From NCBI GenBank assembly GCA_964616825.1, contig CAZTSX010000012.1, forward strand, positions 1 through 64,000: DNA of 64,000 nt. The letters are read 5' to 3'. Below the pieces are notes generated by a model. The model saw nothing but the letters and a program-made list of their open reading frames with translations, was not told the DNA's origin and made no database searches. This stretch comes from QYOJ01 sp964616825. GTDB lineage: Bacteria > Bacteroidota > Bacteroidia > Bacteroidales > FEN-979. The position numbers and the translations under genes are program-made. Below, in pieces: positions 7,271 to 16,377 of the stretch (positions within the stretch are counted from its first letter, which is position 1; each line of letters begins with the position of its first letter).

Positions 7271-9316
7271 CTTCTTAAGGATTTCTTCCTGTATTTTTTC
7301 CGGCAATGCCTGATATTGATAAAATTCCATCGAATAATTCGCACGGCCGCTGGAGAGGTTGCGAAGCTGGGTCGCGTAACCAAACATCTCCATCAAAGGG
7401 ACAAACGCATTCACTTTCTGAGACCCTTTCCGGTAACGGCGCATCGCCTCAATCCGTCCTCTCCGCCGGTTCAGGTTGTTTACAATATCCCCGATGTATT
7501 CATCCGGTGTATTAACCTCGACTTTCATGATCGGTTCCAGCAAGACCGGATTTGCTTTCATAAAACCATTTTTAAAGCAAATAGATGCACAGGTTTGGAA
7601 AGCCATATCGGAAGAATCGACCGGGTGGAAAGCGCCATCAATCAAAACCACTTTTACATCAACAATCGGATAACCGGCCAAAATGCCCCGATCAAGCGTT
7701 TTCTTGATCCCTTTGTTTACCCTCGGAATGAATTCAACAGGAATAACCCCGCCTTTAATCTTGTCAGAAAACTCATACCCCTCACCCTCATTGGGTTCCA
7801 GCCTCATCACCGTATGAGCAAACTGACCTTTACCACCGGTTTGCTTGCTGTGTTTGTAGTTTGAAACCACTTCGGAGGTAATGGTTTCGCGGAAAGCGAC
7901 CGACGGCTCTCCAACAACAGCATCGACGTTGAACTCATGCTTCAACCGGTCGATAAGGATCTCGAGGTGTAATTCACCCATGCCGGAGATCACGGTCTCT
8001 TCGGTTTCATGGTCGTAACGGACATTGAATGAGGGATCTTCGTTTGCCAGTTTGGCGAGCGCTTCACCCAGCTTCGACTGATCCTGGCTTTTGGCGGGTC
8101 CGACTTTCAATTCGATTACAGCCGGCGGAATGTGAATGGACTCCAGCAACATCTTATGCTCCTCACTACAAAGCGTGTCACCGGTTTTGGTCAGTTTCAT
8201 GCCAATAAGTGCAACAATGTCACCCGGAAATGCTTCACTCACTTCTTCCCGGTCCTTGGCGTGAATCTTCAGGATCCTGCCGATACGTTCATGCTTCCCT
8301 TTGGTTGAGTTAAACACCCGCATACCACTTTTCAATGTTCCGGAAAAAATCCGGGTAAACGTTTGCTGACCGACATATGGATCGTGGATCAGTTTAAATG
8401 CCAGTGCTGAAAATGGTTCCGTTGGTGAAGGATGACATATATGAGTTTTGGCTGGATCATCCAGATCTGTTCCCACAACTGCCCCAACGTCGAAAGGAGA
8501 TGGCAGGTAATCCAGTACGGCATCCAGTAACAGTTGAATTCCTTTGTTTTTATATGCAGCCCCGCAAAAAACCGGGGTGATTAATAACTTCAGCGTGGCA
8601 TCCCGGGCAACTGATTTCAGAAGATCGGCAGGTACATCCGCTTCCTCAAAGTAGAGCTCCATGATCTCATCGTTGAATTCTGCTACTTTCTCCACCAGTT
8701 TGGCTCGTGCCTCTTCACACCTTGCCTGATATTCTTCAGGAATCCCGGTTTCTATCCGATCATACTCATCGAAGATGTATGCTTTTCGTTCAATGATGTC
8801 GCAAATGCCTTCGAATGAATCTTCTTCTCCGATGGGGATTTGGAATGGAAATGCATTGGCATCCAGGTATTTATTCATTTGATCGACCACGTGATAATAA
8901 TCAGCGCCGGTTCGATCCATTTTATTGATTAAACCAATACGGGGAACGCGATACCGGTCAGCCTGGTTCCACACCGTCTCACTCTGAGGTTCAACACCTC
9001 CAACAGCACAGAATAGCGCAACCATTCCATCTATCACCCGGAGGGAACGCTCTACTTCGACGGTAAAGTCAACATGCCCCGGAGTATCAATCAGGTTTAT
9101 CTGGTAATCTTTCCAGCCACATGAGATCGCTGCAGAAGCAATCGTGATACCCCGTTCCTGCTCCTGCTTCATGAAATCCATGGTGGCTTGCCCGTCATGA
9201 ACTTCGCCCATTTTTCGGGTTGTTCCTGTGAAAAACAGGATCCGTTCAGTCACCGTCGTTTTTCCAGCATCAATATGAGCAGCGATACCTATATTTCGGA
9301 GTTTTGTTAAAGGCAT
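7268..9316 (-). CDS. fusA: Translation elongation factor G
   Basis: GTPase that moves tRNAs and mRNA through the ribosome after peptide bond formation. About 682 aa with G1 AHIDAGKTT (about 13-21), a G3 DTPGHVDF motif that keeps the catalytic His, G4 NKMD, and domains II-V including GQFAHTVMRLEP in domain IV. The start is set at 9316 (MPLTKLRNIG) rather than the in-frame ATG at 9337, because the -7 promoter element TACCTTTG at 9335-9342 overlaps the upstream codon. It is monocistronic and convergent with the helicase. A second, divergent EF-G gene lies at 17507; this one looks like the canonical housekeeping copy. Confidence 0.97.
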   Translation of the reverse strand: MPLTKLRNIGIAAHIDAGKTTVTERILFFTGTTRKMGEVHDGQATMDFMKQEQERGITIASAAISCGWKDYQINLIDTPGHVDFTVEVERSLRVIDGMVALFCAVGGVEPQSETVWNQADRYRVPRIGLINKMDRTGADYYHVVDQMNKYLDANAFPFQIPIGEEDSFEGICDIIERKAYIFDEYDRIETGIPEEYQARCEEARAKLVEKVAEFNDEIMELYFEEADVPADLLKSVARDATLKLLITPVFCGAAYKNKGIQLLLDAVLDYLPSPFDVGAVVGTDLDDPAKTHICHPSPTEPFSALAFKLIHDPYVGQQTFTRIFSGTLKSGMRVFNSTKGKHERIGRILKIHAKDREEVSEAFPGDIVALIGMKLTKTGDTLCSEEHKMLLESIHIPPAVIELKVGPAKSQDQSKLGEALAKLANEDPSFNVRYDHETEETVISGMGELHLEILIDRLKHEFNVDAVVGEPSVAFRETITSEVVSNYKHSKQTGGKGQFAHTVMRLEPNEGEGYEFSDKIKGGVIPVEFIPRVNKGIKKTLDRGILAGYPIVDVKVVLIDGAFHPVDSSDMAFQTCASICFKNGFMKANPVLLEPIMKVEVNTPDEYIGDIVNNLNRRRGRIEAMRRYRKGSQKVNAFVPLMEMFGYATQLRNLSSGRANYSMEFYQYQALPEKIQEEILKK

Positions 9317-9334
9317 AATGATTTTTTTGGGGCG

Positions 9335-9342
9335 CAAAGGTA
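9335..9342 (-). promoter_or_regulatory. -7 element of fusA
   Basis: Minus-strand TACCTTTG (plus CAAAGGTA), about 20 bases upstream of the chosen fusA start. It rules out the further upstream ATG at 9337. Confidence 0.7.
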
Positions 9343-9478
9343 GAAGTTTTCCATGGAGAAAAATAATGAAACATAACCAAATATTGCAATAGAGGTATAT
9401 GAGTATTTTGAATATGAGAATTAATTTTGTATATTCGGAACAGTATCTTAATATTGAACCAATAAAAAAGGAGGAATT

Positions 9479-9728
9479 ATGAAAATCAAATCAATACTAT
9501 TCACTTTGTTCTTTATCTTAATAACCCAGATGTCGATCAGTCAGGATTCTTAACAATCTGGGCATGGAGGTCCGGATTGTAACGAATAAATTCTATTCAG
9601 AAGGGAATCACACTGTTGAATGGGATGGAACCGATCAATATGGTAACCGGGTTGCTTCCGGAATCTATTTTTACCGGTTAAAGACCGAAACAGGGATAAT
9701 GATTAAAAAAACGAATTTGATCCGATAG
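9479..9728 (+). pseudogene. Gutted T9SS-secreted protein: signal peptide plus C-terminal sorting domain
   Basis: ATG 9479 is preceded by AAGGAGG and encodes a 24-residue signal peptide ending SISQDS, then stops (TAA). In a different frame the following bases encode NLGMEVRIVTNKFYSEG, EWDGTDQYGNRVASGIYFYR and MIKKTNLIR, then TAG at 9726-9728. This is the FlgD-like/T9SS type A C-terminal domain. Everything between leader and tail has been deleted and the join is out of frame. It is therefore a deletion remnant, not a functional gene. The rest of 9729-9948 holds no recognisable gene. Confidence 0.8.
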
Positions 9729-9948
9729 GTAGAATCACATATTATATAAAGGTTTTTTCTTTTCTAAAATCCCGGTTTCTGATGCTTTCATCGTTTTCCT
9801 GATTATGTATATCTAATTCTTTTCTCTTTTTCGGCTGTTTGAATGAATTTTGCGTTATATATCAGGCAGATATAGTTTTTTTTAAAATGTATGTAACGTA
9901 ATCAGCTGAAGAGAGTCTTACTAACTATATTAAAACAGCAATTTTATC

Positions 9949-10722
9949 ATGATAAATATTAAGAACATTCATAAATCGTATACAAACGGCCAGAATAACC
10001 TGCATGTACTGAAAGGTATCGATTTGAATATCGAAGCAGGCGAGATGATCTCCATTATGGGGCCGTCAGGATCCGGAAAATCAACACTGTTGAATATCCT
10101 TGGGATCCTGGATAACTATGATGACGGTGTATACCAGCTTGATGAGAAGAAGATCCAGAATCTGAATGAACGAAAAGCTGCTCAGCTCAGGAATAAAACT
10201 CTGGGCTTTGTCTTTCAGTCATTTAATCTGGTCTCCTTTAAAAATGCCATGGAGAATGTTGCACTTCCATTGTACTATCAGAAGGTAAGCCGGCGGAAAC
10301 GCAACAAGATCGCCGTGGAATACCTGGATAAGCTGGGACTGAAAGAGTGGGCCCACCACCTTCCAAGCGAGCTCTCCGGTGGCCAGAAGCAACGTGTTGC
10401 CATTGCCCGGGCATTGATCACAAAACCCAAAGTGATCCTGGCAGATGAACCTACAGGCGCACTCGATTCAGTCACTTCGCAAGAGATGATGGATCTGCTA
10501 ACAGAGATCAACAAAACGGGAATCACCATGATCATCGTCACTCACGAATTAGATATTGCCAAACGGACCCAGCGAACCATCCGGATCATTGACGGAACAA
10601 TACGGGAAATCGTCGATAACAGAGTTCAACGCATGAACAATGAAGAGAGGATGGATATCAAAAACCGGAAGCCGGAAACACAACCAAAAGCAAGGGATAC
10701 CAAGTACGAAAAAGTAGCCTGA
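9949..10722 (+). CDS. ABC transporter ATP-binding protein, MacB/LolD type
   Basis: Cytosolic ATPase of 257 aa that powers the two permeases downstream. Walker A GPSGSGKST (about 39-47), Q-loop FQSFNL, signature LSGGQKQR, Walker B VILADEPTGALDS and switch His in VTHE are all present. A charged C-terminal tail of about 30 aa (after IREIVDN) is unusual for the family. It is followed after 6 bases by the first permease; the operon continues to the adaptor at 13370. MacB-type systems expel macrolides, peptides or lipoproteins; the substrate here is unknown. No clear TAnnTTTG element was seen in the AT-rich leader. Confidence 0.93.
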   Translation: MINIKNIHKSYTNGQNNLHVLKGIDLNIEAGEMISIMGPSGSGKSTLLNILGILDNYDDGVYQLDEKKIQNLNERKAAQLRNKTLGFVFQSFNLVSFKNAMENVALPLYYQKVSRRKRNKIAVEYLDKLGLKEWAHHLPSELSGGQKQRVAIARALITKPKVILADEPTGALDSVTSQEMMDLLTEINKTGITMIIVTHELDIAKRTQRTIRIIDGTIREIVDNRVQRMNNEERMDIKNRKPETQPKARDTKYEKVA

Positions 10723-10728
10723 AAATCC

Positions 10729-11967
10729 ATGTTTGAACTGGATAAGTGGCAGGAGATTTACAGTACGATTCGAAAGAATAAATTGCGTACTTTCCTTACG
10801 GGATTTGCCGTTGCCTGGGGAATCTTTATGCTGATCATATTACTGGGATCCGGAAAAGGATTGGAAAATGGTGTCACCGATCAGTTTCGAGGAGGGGCCA
10901 ATAACGGCATCTGGATCAGTAGTGGGATGACCAGCCTGGAATACAAGGGATTGCAGGCCGGACGCTTAATCCGGTTTACAAACGAGGATTATGACCTCCT
11001 CAAGGCTTCCATACGTGATCATGAGTTCATGTCTTCAAGAATGTTTCTGGGAAATACAATCACATCCTATAAGAATGAATATGGCACATTCTATCTCTCT
11101 CCATGTCATCCCGATTATGGACATATCAAAGAGGTGGAGATGTTGGAAGGGCGTTTCCTGAATATTTTAGATATCAATCAATTCAGAAAAGTTGCGATAA
11201 TCGGAGAGAAGGTGAAAGAGGATCTCTTTAAAGGATCGGATACGGTTGCCATGGGGGAGTATCTCAATATCAACGGAGTACTCTTTAAGGTCGTAGGAAT
11301 TTTCAGGGATTTTGGACGGGATGACAGCGAACAGCGAAGAATCTATATTCCAATCACAACAGCTCAGCGTGTCTTCAGCGGACAGAATGTGGTGAGTCAG
11401 ATATCTCTTACTACCGGTAATGCGTCGTTGGAAAAAGTAAATATGATTTTAGAGCAAACCCGCGATTTACTGGCCAGAAAACATACATTTGATACAGAGG
11501 ATCAACGGGCCGTTTCTATCTGGAGTAAAAATGAAGATTTTCGGAGATTTCAGGGATTGTTTTTGGGGATCCGGCTCTTTATCTGGATCGTTGGCATCGG
11601 GACTATCATTGCCGGAATTGTCGGCGTTAGCAACATCATGATGATCTCGGTCAAGGAACGTACCAAAGAGATCGGAATTCGAAAAGCGCTGGGTGCTACG
11701 CCTTTTTCCGTGATTGCCCTGATCCTCCGGGAAGCTATTGTAATCACCGGATTCTCAGGATATATCGGCCTCGTGCTTGGCATCGGTGTGCTAGAAATTA
11801 TTTCCATGAATTTACCGGAGATCGATTTCTTCAGAAGCCCGGAAGCGAATTTCTCAATTGCGGTTGGTGCAACCATTTTACTCATCATCGCTGGTACACT
11901 GGCCGGGCTTTTCCCGGCCCGAAAAGCCGCGAAAATTAAACCGATAGAAGCACTGAGAGATGAATAA
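10729..11967 (+). CDS. ABC transporter permease, MacB/FtsX family (first copy)
   Basis: Inner-membrane permease of 412 aa with the MacB arrangement: one N-terminal helix (about 17-40, LRTFLTGFAVAWGIFMLIIL), a periplasmic MacB-PCD domain of about 230 residues, and three C-terminal helices from about residue 280. The motif GVSNIMMISVKERTKEIGIRKALGA marks the FtsX domain. It starts 6 bases after the ATPase gene and is paralogous to the next gene; the pair probably forms a heterodimer. After its stop comes an octamer array. Confidence 0.92.
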   Translation: MFELDKWQEIYSTIRKNKLRTFLTGFAVAWGIFMLIILLGSGKGLENGVTDQFRGGANNGIWISSGMTSLEYKGLQAGRLIRFTNEDYDLLKASIRDHEFMSSRMFLGNTITSYKNEYGTFYLSPCHPDYGHIKEVEMLEGRFLNILDINQFRKVAIIGEKVKEDLFKGSDTVAMGEYLNINGVLFKVVGIFRDFGRDDSEQRRIYIPITTAQRVFSGQNVVSQISLTTGNASLEKVNMILEQTRDLLARKHTFDTEDQRAVSIWSKNEDFRRFQGLFLGIRLFIWIVGIGTIIAGIVGVSNIMMISVKERTKEIGIRKALGATPFSVIALILREAIVITGFSGYIGLVLGIGVLEIISMNLPEIDFFRSPEANFSIAVGATILLIIAGTLAGLFPARKAAKIKPIEALRDE

Positions 11968-11969
11968 CA

Positions 11970-12009
11970 ATTGGTGAATCGGTGAACTAGTGAATTGGTG
12001 AGTTAGAGA
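11970..12009. repeat. Octamer tandem array ATTGGTGA x5
   Basis: Units ATTGGTGA, ATCGGTGA, ACTAGTGA, ATTGGTGA, GTTAGAGA lie directly after the first permease stop codon, inside the efflux operon. Confidence 0.85.
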
Positions 12010-12037
12010 ACGAAAAAGAAATGAAAAAACAAATATC

Positions 12038-12065
12038 CTTGAACCTCTGCCCTTGAACCTGAAAC
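12038..12065. repeat. Heptamer tandem array CTTGAAC x4
   Basis: Units CTTGAAC, CTCTGCC, CTTGAAC, CTGAAAC end one base before the ATG (12067) of the second permease, so the array occupies the place of its ribosome binding site. Confidence 0.8.
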
Positions 12066-12066
12066 G

Positions 12067-13332
12067 ATGTTCGATCTAGATCGCTGGCAGGAGATATATC
12101 ACGTATTAAGGTCCAATAAGATGAGGACCTTTCTAACCGCTTTTGGGGTCTTCTGGGGGATCTTCATGCTGGTGATCATGCTGGGCTCGGGGAATGGACT
12201 GGAGAATTCCGTATCCCGGAATTTTGCCGATATGGCAACCAACAGCGTCTTCATCTGGACACAACAAACAACAATGCCCTACAAGGGATTCCCGCGAGGG
12301 AGACGGTTCAACTACGATAACGATGATGCAGTAGCACTTCTCAATGCCATTCCCGAGATCAAATACCTGGCACCACGCATACGGGGAGGAGATTTTTTTA
12401 GCACCAATAACGTGATCCGGGGCAAGGAATCGGGCTCCTTCTCAATCATGGGGGAGTATCCCGAATTTTTTCTGATCGATCCCTTATATATCACAGATGG
12501 ACGATTAATCAACGAACTTGATATTGAGGAAAAACGAAAAGTAATTGTGATTGGTACAGGGGTGAAAGAGTTGTTGTTTGAGGAGGATGAAGAGGCCATT
12601 GGCGAATACATTCAGATTCAGGGAGTCTATTTCAAAGTGGTCGGGATCTGTAAATCAAAACGAACAGGAGAACAGGCCGATCGTGAAAATAAAAATATTT
12701 TCATGCCATTTACAACGTTGCAAAAGACTTACAACTATGGAAATGTTGTCGGTTTCTTCGCAATTACTTCACAGGATGGCATCCCGGTGTCGGTTGTGGA
12801 AGAGAAAGCGATCAACATATTGAAGCAGCGACATGGTGTTGCACCACAGGACGACCGTGCTATCGGTCATTTTAATCTGGAGGCAGAGTTCCGAAAATTT
12901 CAAGGACTCTTTACCGGAATCAAGGTGTTAGTATGGATCGTTGGGATTGGCACACTAATGGCTGGCATCATTGGTGTGAGCAATATTATGCTGGTTGTGG
13001 TGAAAGAGCGCACCAAAGAGATTGGCATTCAACGAGCCATCGGAGCCACACCCTTTAAAATAATCAGTCAGATCATCACGGAAGCTATCGTATTGACAAC
13101 CTTTGCAGGCTATTTCGGCCTGGTTATCGGCGTGGGCATTCTGGAACTGGTTAACTATGCCCTGGAGTCATCAGGTGCAGATACAAACATGTTCTATCAG
13201 CCGGGAGTCGATTTCAGGGTCGCGATGATCGCATTGAGCATCCTGGTATTTTCCGGAGCTCTGGCTGGTTTCATCCCGGCCAGAAGAGCTGTGGCTGTGA
13301 AGCCTATTGATGCGTTAAGATACGAGCAATAA
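12067..13332 (+). CDS. ABC transporter permease, MacB/FtsX family (second copy)
   Basis: Paralogue of the preceding permease, 421 aa, with the same N-terminal helix (LTAFGVFWGIFMLVIMLG), periplasmic domain and C-terminal FtsX helices containing GVSNIMLVVVKERTKEIGIQRAIGA. Both begin with nearly the same words (MFxLDxWQEIY), so they arose by tandem duplication. The 99-base gap between them carries two short-repeat arrays, one touching this start codon, and may affect translation of this copy. It probably heterodimerises with the first permease and docks to the adaptor at 13370. Confidence 0.92.
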   Translation: MFDLDRWQEIYHVLRSNKMRTFLTAFGVFWGIFMLVIMLGSGNGLENSVSRNFADMATNSVFIWTQQTTMPYKGFPRGRRFNYDNDDAVALLNAIPEIKYLAPRIRGGDFFSTNNVIRGKESGSFSIMGEYPEFFLIDPLYITDGRLINELDIEEKRKVIVIGTGVKELLFEEDEEAIGEYIQIQGVYFKVVGICKSKRTGEQADRENKNIFMPFTTLQKTYNYGNVVGFFAITSQDGIPVSVVEEKAINILKQRHGVAPQDDRAIGHFNLEAEFRKFQGLFTGIKVLVWIVGIGTLMAGIIGVSNIMLVVVKERTKEIGIQRAIGATPFKIISQIITEAIVLTTFAGYFGLVIGVGILELVNYALESSGADTNMFYQPGVDFRVAMIALSILVFSGALAGFIPARRAVAVKPIDALRYEQ

Positions 13333-13369
13333 ATAAAACCTAATTGGAACTAGAATAAATAACATACAG

Positions 13370-14482
13370 ATGAAAAAGAAAAGTGTTGTAAAAAAGATTA
13401 TCAAGATAGTTGTATTGGTAATAATATTGGCGGCTTTCGCCATCACCATTTACTATCTTTATAATAAATCGAAGGAGAAACCGGTAGTCTACACGACCGA
13501 GAAGCCCTTTACCTCAGACATCATCAAAAAAACTGTTGCAACCGGATCGGTCATTCCACGGCAGGAGATCGAGATCAAACCAAAAGTTTCAGGTATCGTG
13601 GAGATAATTTATGTGGAACCTGGTAATAACGTCAAAAAAGGCGATGTAATTGCCAAAGTACGGATCATACCTAATCTGGTAAACCTGAACAATGCCGAAG
13701 CCAGACTGGAGCGTGCCAATATTGCATACGAAGATGCCAAGATAAACTTTGAACGGCAGGATAAACTGATGAAAGGCGGCGTGATTGCCGAATCGGAATT
13801 TCAGGTTGCTCAGATAGCTTTTCGGAATGCCAAGCAGGAGATGGAGGCGGCTGAGGCCAACCTTGAACTGGTGAGAGAGGGCGCTACGAAAAAAACCGGA
13901 TCCACCACCAACACACTTATTACCTCTACGATTAACGGGATGGTACTGGATGTTCCAGTGAAAGTTGGTAGTTCGGTGATTGAGGCGAACAATTTTAATC
14001 CCGGAACCACAATAGCGTCGATTGCTGATATTAGTGATATGATCTTTCAGGGAAAAATAGACGAGACAGAGATCGGAAAGATAGAACCGGGTATGAGCCT
14101 GATGCTCATGGTAGGTGCTATTGAAAACGATACCTTTGATGCCACGCTTAAATATATTTCTCCGAAAGGAGTTCTGGAAAACGGTGCGGTGCAGTTTGAG
14201 GTCAAAGCAGATGTGAAACTGAAATCAGATCAGTTCATCCGTGCCGGATACAGCGCCAATGCAAATATTGTTCTTCAGCGGGTTGATCAGGTCCTGACAA
14301 TCAAAGAAAGCCTTTTGCAATTTGAAGATGATTCAACATTTGTCGAAGTGGAAATCGGTCCGCAGCAGTATGAAAAGCGTTTTATTAAAACCGGTCTCTC
14401 TGATGGAATAAACATAGAGGTGATATCCGGTTTAACCGAAGATGAAAAGATCAAAGTTCCGCAGTTGAGTGCAGGGAATTAA
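13370..14482 (+). CDS. Periplasmic adaptor (membrane fusion) protein of the MacB-like system
   Basis: Bridges the inner-membrane transporter to a TolC-like channel. 370 aa with an N-terminal membrane anchor (about 8-29), a biotinyl-lipoyl half motif EIKPKVSGIVEIIYVEPGNNVKKGD (about 65-90, interrupted naming only), a coiled-coil hairpin (about 105-165) and beta-barrel/MP domains after 190. Relatives are MacA/HlyD. It is the last gene of the operon starting at 9949, with no TolC gene next to it, so the channel must come from elsewhere (a TolC homologue lies at 53923 in another operon). The stop overlaps the convergent exosortase-like gene by four bases. Confidence 0.9.
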   Translation: MKKKSVVKKIIKIVVLVIILAAFAITIYYLYNKSKEKPVVYTTEKPFTSDIIKKTVATGSVIPRQEIEIKPKVSGIVEIIYVEPGNNVKKGDVIAKVRIIPNLVNLNNAEARLERANIAYEDAKINFERQDKLMKGGVIAESEFQVAQIAFRNAKQEMEAAEANLELVREGATKKTGSTTNTLITSTINGMVLDVPVKVGSSVIEANNFNPGTTIASIADISDMIFQGKIDETEIGKIEPGMSLMLMVGAIENDTFDATLKYISPKGVLENGAVQFEVKADVKLKSDQFIRAGYSANANIVLQRVDQVLTIKESLLQFEDDSTFVEVEIGPQQYEKRFIKTGLSDGINIEVISGLTEDEKIKVPQLSAGN

Positions 14483-15075
14483 CGAGTCGTATCACATTGT
14501 CGCATAATTTTAAGGGATGCAGTCTTCGCAATCACCAGCACCCACGCCATCCACATCACCAGAATTACAAAATAGAAAATGGGTCCAACAAGCAGATCCT
14601 GAATGAGATGAAGATGCTCAGGATGGACAAGGCAATGGAAGGTCAATACCAGGAATTGAATAAATACAGTGACAAAAATACCGATCACAGTAATCGGAAC
14701 GTACCAGAGTTTCTTTTTCCAGGGACCGGGAATCAGGATGAAAAGGAGAATAACCAGGCACATCTGTTTGATCCCTGATAGATAGAAGTCATAGTCGATG
14801 GAAAATCCATTAGGAAGGATGATGCTGATTCCGTTGCGAACGATCTCTACATCGAAAAGGAGATTTAACAATGCTGGTGTCGTAACCAGTAAGAGATTTC
14901 CGATGTGGTCACTGATATTTACGAATAGAGGAATGGTGTTCAGGTCAATTTCGAATTTACCCCAGAGTAGTTGAAATAAGAAAATAAAGAGGAGAAAGAT
15001 CCAGAGTTGAATGAGCAGAGGGGTATTCCACTTCTTTATCCTGTTCTTAAAATGCTTTAAAAGAGTAGATCTCAA
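14479..15075 (-). CDS. Exosortase-like membrane protein lacking the catalytic residues
   Basis: Polytopic inner-membrane protein of 198 aa. The central part (IKQMCLVILLFILIPGPWKK then LWYVPITVIGIF) and the tail (FYFVILVMWMAWV) resemble, from memory, the XrtX/exosortase family of Bacteroidota, which cleaves sorting-signal proteins. At the places where the family has catalytic Cys, Arg (NVLR) and His, this protein shows Leu/Tyr, IQFLVLT and no matching His. It may be a non-catalytic relative or a misassigned family. The start is TTG at 15075, about 16 bases after a TAACTTTG promoter element. It is convergent with and overlaps the adaptor gene by four bases. Confidence 0.5.
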   Translation of the reverse strand: MRSTLLKHFKNRIKKWNTPLLIQLWIFLLFIFLFQLLWGKFEIDLNTIPLFVNISDHIGNLLLVTTPALLNLLFDVEIVRNGISIILPNGFSIDYDFYLSGIKQMCLVILLFILIPGPWKKKLWYVPITVIGIFVTVFIQFLVLTFHCLVHPEHLHLIQDLLVGPIFYFVILVMWMAWVLVIAKTASLKIMRQCDTTR

Positions 15076-15091
15076 ACGGTTGGATTTTTGT

Positions 15092-15099
15092 CAAAGTTA
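15092..15099 (-). promoter_or_regulatory. -7 element of the exosortase-like gene
   Basis: Minus-strand TAACTTTG (plus CAAAGTTA) shortly before the TTG start at 15075; a very short leader. Confidence 0.55.
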
Positions 15100-15172
15100 T
15101 GAAAAAAGCTCTTTCAATCCCTTTCTCCCGGTTGAAGGAGTTGTGAACGATGGCAATCAATGAAAAAAAATA

Positions 15173-16102
15173 TTAGAACCGTTTGGTATACCTATGACAA
15201 TAGGGTGTTGAACCTTTCTGCTCGTAGTAGTTCTGGTGATACCTTTCCGCCGGCCAGAATGTAGTAGCGGGCTTCACCTCTGTTACGACCTTGTAGCCTT
15301 TCTCTGTCAGGATGTTGATCAGTTGTTCGGCGATAACTTGCTGTTCTTCACTCAAATAGAAAACGGCAGAACGATATTGCTCACCCACATCAGGGCCCTG
15401 ACGGTTCCACTGAGTAGGATCGTGGATCTCAAAGAATAATTTAGCCAGTTGTTTATAACTGATCTGTGCCGGATCAAACCTTACCTGTACGGCCTCATAA
15501 TGACCGGAAGTACCAGAACAGACCTTCTCGTAAGTTGGATTTTCACTTCTCCCGCCAATATATCCTGAAATCACTGAATGTACTCCGGGAGCTTTCTGCA
15601 GGTAATGCTCAACACCCCAGAAACAGCCTCCGGCAAAAAGGGCAGTGTCTGTCACTACCTCTGCATTTTCAGGATGGAATACCATCGAAATGGAGTTCAC
15701 GCAATGGCGGGTATTTTTTTGCGTATACCCTTCACCCTCAAAAACATGACCCAGATGACCTCCGCAATTTTCACAAAGGATTTCTGTCCTGGACCCTTCG
15801 GCATCAGGTACCCGTTTAACAGCACCGGGAATTTCTTTATCGAAACTTGGCCAACCACAACTAGCTTCAAACTTTGCCGTGGAAGCATAGAGGGGAGCAT
15901 CGCATTGCTTGCAATGATAGGTGCCTTTCTTCCAGAAATCATCATACTGGCCTGTAAAAGGTTTCTCTGTCCCTTTATGCATGATCACACGTTCCTCTTC
16001 GGGTGTCAGTTTGGTGTATCCCATTTGCTTTTCAGGTTTGTGCTGACTGCCACACTGCATCGAAAGCAGTAACAAAAGTACAACAGATACTGTTGATTTC
16101 AT
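15173..16102 (-). CDS. msrAB: Bifunctional methionine sulfoxide reductase MsrB-MsrA, exported
   Basis: Repairs oxidised methionine; MsrB reduces the R and MsrA the S diastereomer. About 309 aa from ATG 16102. A hydrophobic leader ends LLLLLSMQCGSQ, probably a lipoprotein signal with Cys near 17, so the enzyme should act in the periplasm. The MsrB domain comes first (about 30-150), with zinc pairs CKQC and CENC and the catalytic Cys in RHCVNS. MsrA follows (about 160-305) with GGCFWG. The order B-A is the reverse of the PilB-type order A-B. The alternative start four codons upstream adds nothing useful. No partner gene or electron donor lies nearby. Confidence 0.93.
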   Translation of the reverse strand: MKSTVSVVLLLLLSMQCGSQHKPEKQMGYTKLTPEEERVIMHKGTEKPFTGQYDDFWKKGTYHCKQCDAPLYASTAKFEASCGWPSFDKEIPGAVKRVPDAEGSRTEILCENCGGHLGHVFEGEGYTQKNTRHCVNSISMVFHPENAEVVTDTALFAGGCFWGVEHYLQKAPGVHSVISGYIGGRSENPTYEKVCSGTSGHYEAVQVRFDPAQISYKQLAKLFFEIHDPTQWNRQGPDVGEQYRSAVFYLSEEQQVIAEQLINILTEKGYKVVTEVKPATTFWPAERYHQNYYEQKGSTPYCHRYTKRF

Positions 16103-16177
16103 AGTATAAATCAAGAATCAATCTAAATAAAAACGAAAGGAAGACGCAATTATTACACGAGCGAATTCGAATTTTTA

Positions 16178-16255
16178 CTAGCCTTTTTCACATGCAGTAA
16201 ACAGGATCATAAACATTATCGCAATTACTGATAAGATGCTGATGGATTTTTTCAT
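16178..16255 (-). CDS. Very small lipoprotein, 25 aa
   Basis: ATG at 16255 encodes a lipoprotein signal (MKKSISILSVIAIMFMILF), then TACEKG and stop. The lipobox-like FTAC puts the lipidated Cys at residue 22, leaving only CEKG after processing. This resembles entericidin-like micro-lipoproteins or the leader of a lost lipoprotein gene. It stands alone between msrAB and the sugar kinase. No clear promoter was seen. Coding status is inferred from the perfect signal architecture only. Confidence 0.4.
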   Translation of the reverse strand: MKKSISILSVIAIMFMILFTACEKG

Positions 16256-16377
16256 TTTGATACTTTTTTAGAATTCTAAAGCAGCTGGTTATTTTACTAA
16301 TATACATTAGAAGAGCATTAACAAGATTCTTCAAGAAGTTGATGTTGAATAAATGGGTGGTGAAATATCGGAATTTG

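Noticed and set aside
15578..16072. 164-codon plus-strand frame opposite msrAB
   Set aside because: msrAB is complete with all catalytic motifs; this is a shadow frame.
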